From contig JBNLBT010000121.1 of the NCBI GenBank assembly GCA_050303435.1, positions 1 to 9,258 on the forward strand: a stretch of 9,258 nt of DNA, read 5' to 3'. Both the position numbers and the translations under genes were made by a program. Of the stretch, positions 5,683 through 9,258 are shown piece by piece. The stretch is from JBNLBT01 sp050303435. Its GTDB lineage: Bacteria; Pseudomonadota; Gammaproteobacteria; Xanthomonadales; Marinicellaceae. Under the pieces are notes generated by a model, which was not told the DNA's origin, ran no database searches, and was given only the letters and a program-made list of their open reading frames with translations. Each line of letters begins with the position of its first letter. Position 1 is the stretch's first letter.

Positions 5683-8600
5683 ATGAAGCACAACACGCAC
5701 AACACCGTATTTGGCCTCAATGTTCGCATCGCACTGCTGTGCAGTCTGATCGGCTTGAGCTTGAGCGCGCAGGCGCAGTTCGCCACCCCCAACCCGCTGC
5801 CATTGCCGGCCAATATGGCCACCGATCCGCAAAACGACACCCAGAACATCGGCTATTGTCTGAGTCTGGCCGGTGCCAACTCCTGCACCGCGAACGATTT
5901 CACCATCACCTCGCTGACCACGGTGAACGTCGACGACGGCTGCACCGATTCCAGCGATTACATGCAGATTGACATGGACGTGACCTTTCAGAAAACCACG
6001 CCGACGCGTTATGAAGTCGGCGCCTGGTTTTATCGCGGGGCTGCGACCGGCAACGATTTCACCCTGCAGGATGCGATCAGCGGGGATTTTTGCATGCGCA
6101 CCGGCATTGAGCCGGGCCTGGCTTCTATCGGCGACATCACAGCCGACATCGACGGCGACGGCTGCATCGATGTGCCCGGCGCGTCCGGCGCCATTGAAGC
6201 GCAGCGCATCAACAACATGATTCTGCCGTGCCGCGACATCGCCCCGGCCGACGGCGTCACCGACATTTCCGCCTGCACCACCTGGGCCAACAACGCCGCG
6301 GACGTGTGCACCGACGACACCTTCCGCGAATTCGATCTGGCCTGGCCCAATTCACCGCAGGTCGGTGAGCTGTTGCCTGGCACCGGCTCCAAATGCAATT
6401 GCGGCGAGTTTGATGGCGGCCCTCTGGTGGTACAGATTCCGGAAATCGACGTGAGCAAATCCTGCACACCTTCAGAAGTGCCGCCCGGCGGCACCACCGT
6501 GTGCACCATCACCATCACCAATTCCGGTCTTGGCACCCTGTCCGGCGCCACTGCGCGCGGCAACGACGGCTTCTTTTATCAAGACGACTATCCTGAACAT
6601 CAGGGCAGCATTCAGCCCTTGTCGATTGTCACCGTGCCGCTGCTCGGTGTGCTGGTTGAAGACGCCTTCGTCATCGACGCCAACGGATTTGACACCGCCA
6701 ACCAGTCTCTGAACATCTATCCAGGCGACATTGCACCGTCCACTTCGGTCGTCGTCACCTATGGATTCACCGTGTCCGGCACCTTGCCGGCCACCGAAAC
6801 CGACATCGTCAACACCGTGTGCGCGGCCTATTACAACACCAACACGCCGAGCGGCGACCCCGACGAAGTGTCGACCTACGTGATTTCACAAACCAATGAA
6901 TGCGCCAGCGACACCGTCACCGCGCCGGTGACCATCGGTTCTTTCGTGGCGCAACCGGGCCATTTCGGCGGACTGGATGTGCGCTGGTCCACCGAAGCTG
7001 AAACCGGCAACCTGGGTTTCAATGTGTATGCATTGCTGGGCAAAACCCGCTTCAAACTCAACGACGCGCTGATACCGTCGAAAACCATGGATAAAGCCGG
7101 CGCCGCGGAATACGCCATCAATTTCCGTTCCGATGTGGCCGCTCTGGGCACCCAGTTCATCCTGGAAGACGTGGACCGCTATGGCCGCAAGCACAGCAAC
7201 GGCGTGTACACCCTGGGTGTGCAGGCCGGCGTATTGCCTGAAGCCATTGAAGCGGCACCGACCGACTGGGCGGCAATTAACCGCGAACACCAGGATAAAT
7301 CACTGGCACGCAAAGCCGCTTTGAAATCCTCGCTGTCTCGCGACGGCGGCGCGGGCAATGAAAACAGCGACGGCAAACCGGTCACAGCGCCGAGTGAATC
7401 CATTTCGGTGCTGCTGCGCACCGACGCCGCCGGCCTGTACCAGGTGCGGCGTTCGGACCTGCTCAGCCTGGGCGTGTCCGATGCGCTGATTGACGCCGCA
7501 ACACTGCGCCTGAGCCGGGGCGCACAGACCGTGGCGCTGGACCGCGGCGTGAGTTCCAACGGCCAGGGCAGCAAAGCCGGCGCCAGCCAGGCCAGTGAAG
7601 TGCTGTTCCGCTTTTACGCCGAAGCGCAATCCAGCCTGTACCACGAAGGCAATGTGTACACGCTCACATTGAACGCCAGTGCGCCGTCGCCGGAGATGAG
7701 CGAAAGCAACGCGCAACCGCGCGGTCAGCGCTACGCCACAACGCACCAGAAAACCGTGCGCCTGTCGCGCAACGCGCTGTACTCATTCGCATCGCCGTTG
7801 CCCGCTGAGCCCTGGTTTGACACCCGCATGCTGGCCAGCGGCAGCGCCACCATCTACAGTTTTAATCTGCCGACCGCGCTGGCGCCGTACGCCGGCGAGG
7901 CCGAATTGGCCATGAACTACTGGGGCGGTCTGGATTTTGAAGGCAACACCCCGGATCACCGTCTGGAGTTTTTCATCAACGACTGGTCGCTTGGCGAGGA
8001 CGCCTTTGACGGCATTGTGGCGCGCGATGAGCGCTTTACCTTCCCGTCCACGCATCTGCAAGCCAACAACCGCATCGATGTGTTGGTGCACGCCGACAAC
8101 GTCAACAACCTGGGGCTGGTCAATCTGGAATCGATTGCGTTGACGCACCCGGCCGAGTTCGTGGCTGAGAACAATCAACTCAGTTTCCAGGGTGGCAGCG
8201 ACAATTACCGCGTCGAAGGCTTCACCGCTCCGGTCGGCCACGTGTACGCGGTCAACAATGGCGTGGCGCGGCGTCTGGCGCGTTTCGACGCTGAAAACGG
8301 CGCGGTGCGTTTTTATGGCATCGCCGGCGCGGCCGAATACCATGCGCTGAGCGACGACGCCTTCCTGCGCCCGAACTTTGAATTGAACGCAGCAGCGCCG
8401 CTGGATTTCAGCGCCACGGCCCATTTGGTGATCGCGCACGCGAATTTCATCGGCGGCGATTTGACCGCCTACCTGAACGCCACCCGCGGCAGCCACCGCG
8501 TCGTCAATGTGGCCGACATATTCAGTCATTACACGGGCGGTGTGGCGGACGGTGAAGCCATCAAGAGCTACATTGCGGCCGTGGCCAGCAAAGGCGCTTT

Positions 8601-9258
8601 GCAAAGCATTCTGCTGGTCGGCGGCGACAGCTACGACTACAAAGACCACACCGGACTGGGCGTGATCAGCTTCGTGCCGACGATTTATCGCGCCACCGAT
8701 GAATTGATCCGCTTTGCCGCGGTCGATTCACTGTATGGCGACGTCGACAGCGACGGCGTGCCCGAAGTGCCGGTCGGTCGTCTGCCGGTGCGCACCGGTG
8801 CCGAGCTGCACACCATTCTGAACAAAATGCGTCAGTACGACGCGCAGGCCGGACACCTGAGTGCGGTGCTGGCCGCCGACGACACCGCCTCGCTGGACGC
8901 CTACAATTTCGTTGCCAGCAGCGAAGCGCTGGCCGCGCAATTGCGCGACGCGGCCTGGTCGGTGGACACCGTGTATCTGGACGAGTTGCCGCTGAGCGAC
9001 GCGCGCCAGTCATTGATTGCACAACTCAACGCCGGCACCCGTCTGGCCATTTACACCGGCCACTCATCCAGCCGCCGCTGGGGCTTTGAAGGCCTGCTGA
9101 TGAGCCAGGATCTCAACGCCCTGAGCAATCACGGCCAGCCGTTCGGTGTGGTGCAATGGGGCTGCTGGAACACCTATTTTGTCGAGCCGAGCGAGGATTC
9201 CATGGGGCACCGCTTCATGCTCTCCGGCGGTCAGGGCGCGGCCCTGGTGGTGGGCGCA
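5683..9258 (+). CDS. Secreted gingipain-like cysteine peptidase, family C25 (3' end outside window)
   Basis: The frame is open for 1192 codons to the window edge with no stop. ATG 5683 is supported by AGGA (5670-5673) nine bases upstream and by a Sec signal peptide at residues 1-31 (arginine at 15, hydrophobic 16-28, AQA before QF), so it is exported. About 55-253 is cysteine-containing and unrecognised, with an EF-hand/dockerin-like loop (D155, D157, D159, D163). About 255-412 is DUF11-like, with VSKSCTPSEVPPGG and TITNSG. About 429-512 holds WSTEAETGNLGFNVY and LEDVDRYG, a module often seen in large secreted proteins. The peptidase region starts at about 820 (LTHPAEF, AHANFIGG, VVNVADIFSHY, ILLVGGDSYDY at 976-986). 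The probable catalytic pair is H1127 (YTGHSSS) and C1161 (WGCWN), 34 residues apart; the RgpB gingipain pair is 33 apart. Gingipains are secreted proteases; substrate and activity here are inferred. A C-terminal anchor or secretion domain may lie beyond the window. Confidence 0.9.
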   Translation, partial: MKHNTHNTVFGLNVRIALLCSLIGLSLSAQAQFATPNPLPLPANMATDPQNDTQNIGYCLSLAGANSCTANDFTITSLTTVNVDDGCTDSSDYMQIDMDVTFQKTTPTRYEVGAWFYRGAATGNDFTLQDAISGDFCMRTGIEPGLASIGDITADIDGDGCIDVPGASGAIEAQRINNMILPCRDIAPADGVTDISACTTWANNAADVCTDDTFREFDLAWPNSPQVGELLPGTGSKCNCGEFDGGPLVVQIPEIDVSKSCTPSEVPPGGTTVCTITITNSGLGTLSGATARGNDGFFYQDDYPEHQGSIQPLSIVTVPLLGVLVEDAFVIDANGFDTANQSLNIYPGDIAPSTSVVVTYGFTVSGTLPATETDIVNTVCAAYYNTNTPSGDPDEVSTYVISQTNECASDTVTAPVTIGSFVAQPGHFGGLDVRWSTEAETGNLGFNVYALLGKTRFKLNDALIPSKTMDKAGAAEYAINFRSDVAALGTQFILEDVDRYGRKHSNGVYTLGVQAGVLPEAIEAAPTDWAAINREHQDKSLARKAALKSSLSRDGGAGNENSDGKPVTAPSESISVLLRTDAAGLYQVRRSDLLSLGVSDALIDAATLRLSRGAQTVALDRGVSSNGQGSKAGASQASEVLFRFYAEAQSSLYHEGNVYTLTLNASAPSPEMSESNAQPRGQRYATTHQKTVRLSRNALYSFASPLPAEPWFDTRMLASGSATIYSFNLPTALAPYAGEAELAMNYWGGLDFEGNTPDHRLEFFINDWSLGEDAFDGIVARDERFTFPSTHLQANNRIDVLVHADNVNNLGLVNLESIALTHPAEFVAENNQLSFQGGSDNYRVEGFTAPVGHVYAVNNGVARRLARFDAENGAVRFYGIAGAAEYHALSDDAFLRPNFELNAAAPLDFSATAHLVIAHANFIGGDLTAYLNATRGSHRVVNVADIFSHYTGGVADGEAIKSYIAAVASKGALQSILLVGGDSYDYKDHTGLGVISFVPTIYRATDELIRFAAVDSLYGDVDSDGVPEVPVGRLPVRTGAELHTILNKMRQYDAQAGHLSAVLAADDTASLDAYNFVASSEALAAQLRDAAWSVDTVYLDELPLSDARQSLIAQLNAGTRLAIYTGHSSSRRWGFEGLLMSQDLNALSNHGQPFGVVQWGCWNTYFVEPSEDSMGHRFMLSGGQGAALVVGA

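Noticed and set aside
7783..8649. Minus-strand ORF of 288 codons
   Set aside because: It is antisense to the C25 peptidase frame; its low-complexity V/H/Q/G composition is the typical shadow of high-GC3 coding DNA, and no start signal is seen.
1..9258. CRISPR array, tRNA, rRNA, insertion sequence or attachment site
   Set aside because: No short spaced repeats, no tRNA-like cloverleaf, no rRNA sequence, no transposase frame or terminal inverted repeats were seen; the only repeats are coding repeats inside the adhesin.

Overview
The window reads as chromosomal DNA of a GC-rich Gram-negative bacterium, most likely a gammaproteobacterium. The support is indirect: a perfect CRP-type operator (TGTGA-N6-TCACA), a DUF1631-like protein, and high GC with strong GC3 bias in all genes. 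Species cannot be named from this. Everything real is on the + strand: three protein genes, two of them cut by the window edges. The large ORFs on the minus strand are shadows of the high-GC3 coding frames.

Layout: (1) 1-4560 is the 3' part (1519 visible residues) of a giant extracellular mosaic protein. Its order is PKD, Ig-like, an IgGFc-binding-protein-like region, three 90-residue cadherin/Ig-like repeats, Calx-beta, a jelly-roll-like module, a second Calx-beta, and a C-terminal choice-of-anchor A domain. (2) 4561-4812 is a regulatory gap with a GC-rich hairpin, a 7-bp-arm dyad, a perfect CRP-like site and candidate promoters. (3) 4813-5439 encodes a 208-residue soluble protein whose C-terminal part resembles a section of the much longer DUF1631 proteins. 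It ends in a textbook rho-independent terminator with a GAAA loop. (4) 5490-5682 is a second regulatory gap with overlapping dyads, an AT-rich -10-like element and a 5'-UTR hairpin. (5) 5683 to the right edge is an open reading frame of 1192 codons without a stop. It encodes a secreted gingipain-like (family C25) cysteine peptidase with a large novel-looking N-terminal region. The frame is easy to miss because it runs off the window.

The two giant genes fit a cell-surface or secreted adhesion/proteolysis role. The small gene between them has its own terminator and its own predicted cAMP-CRP-type control, so it is probably an independent transcription unit. A functional link between the three genes is inference from adjacency only.
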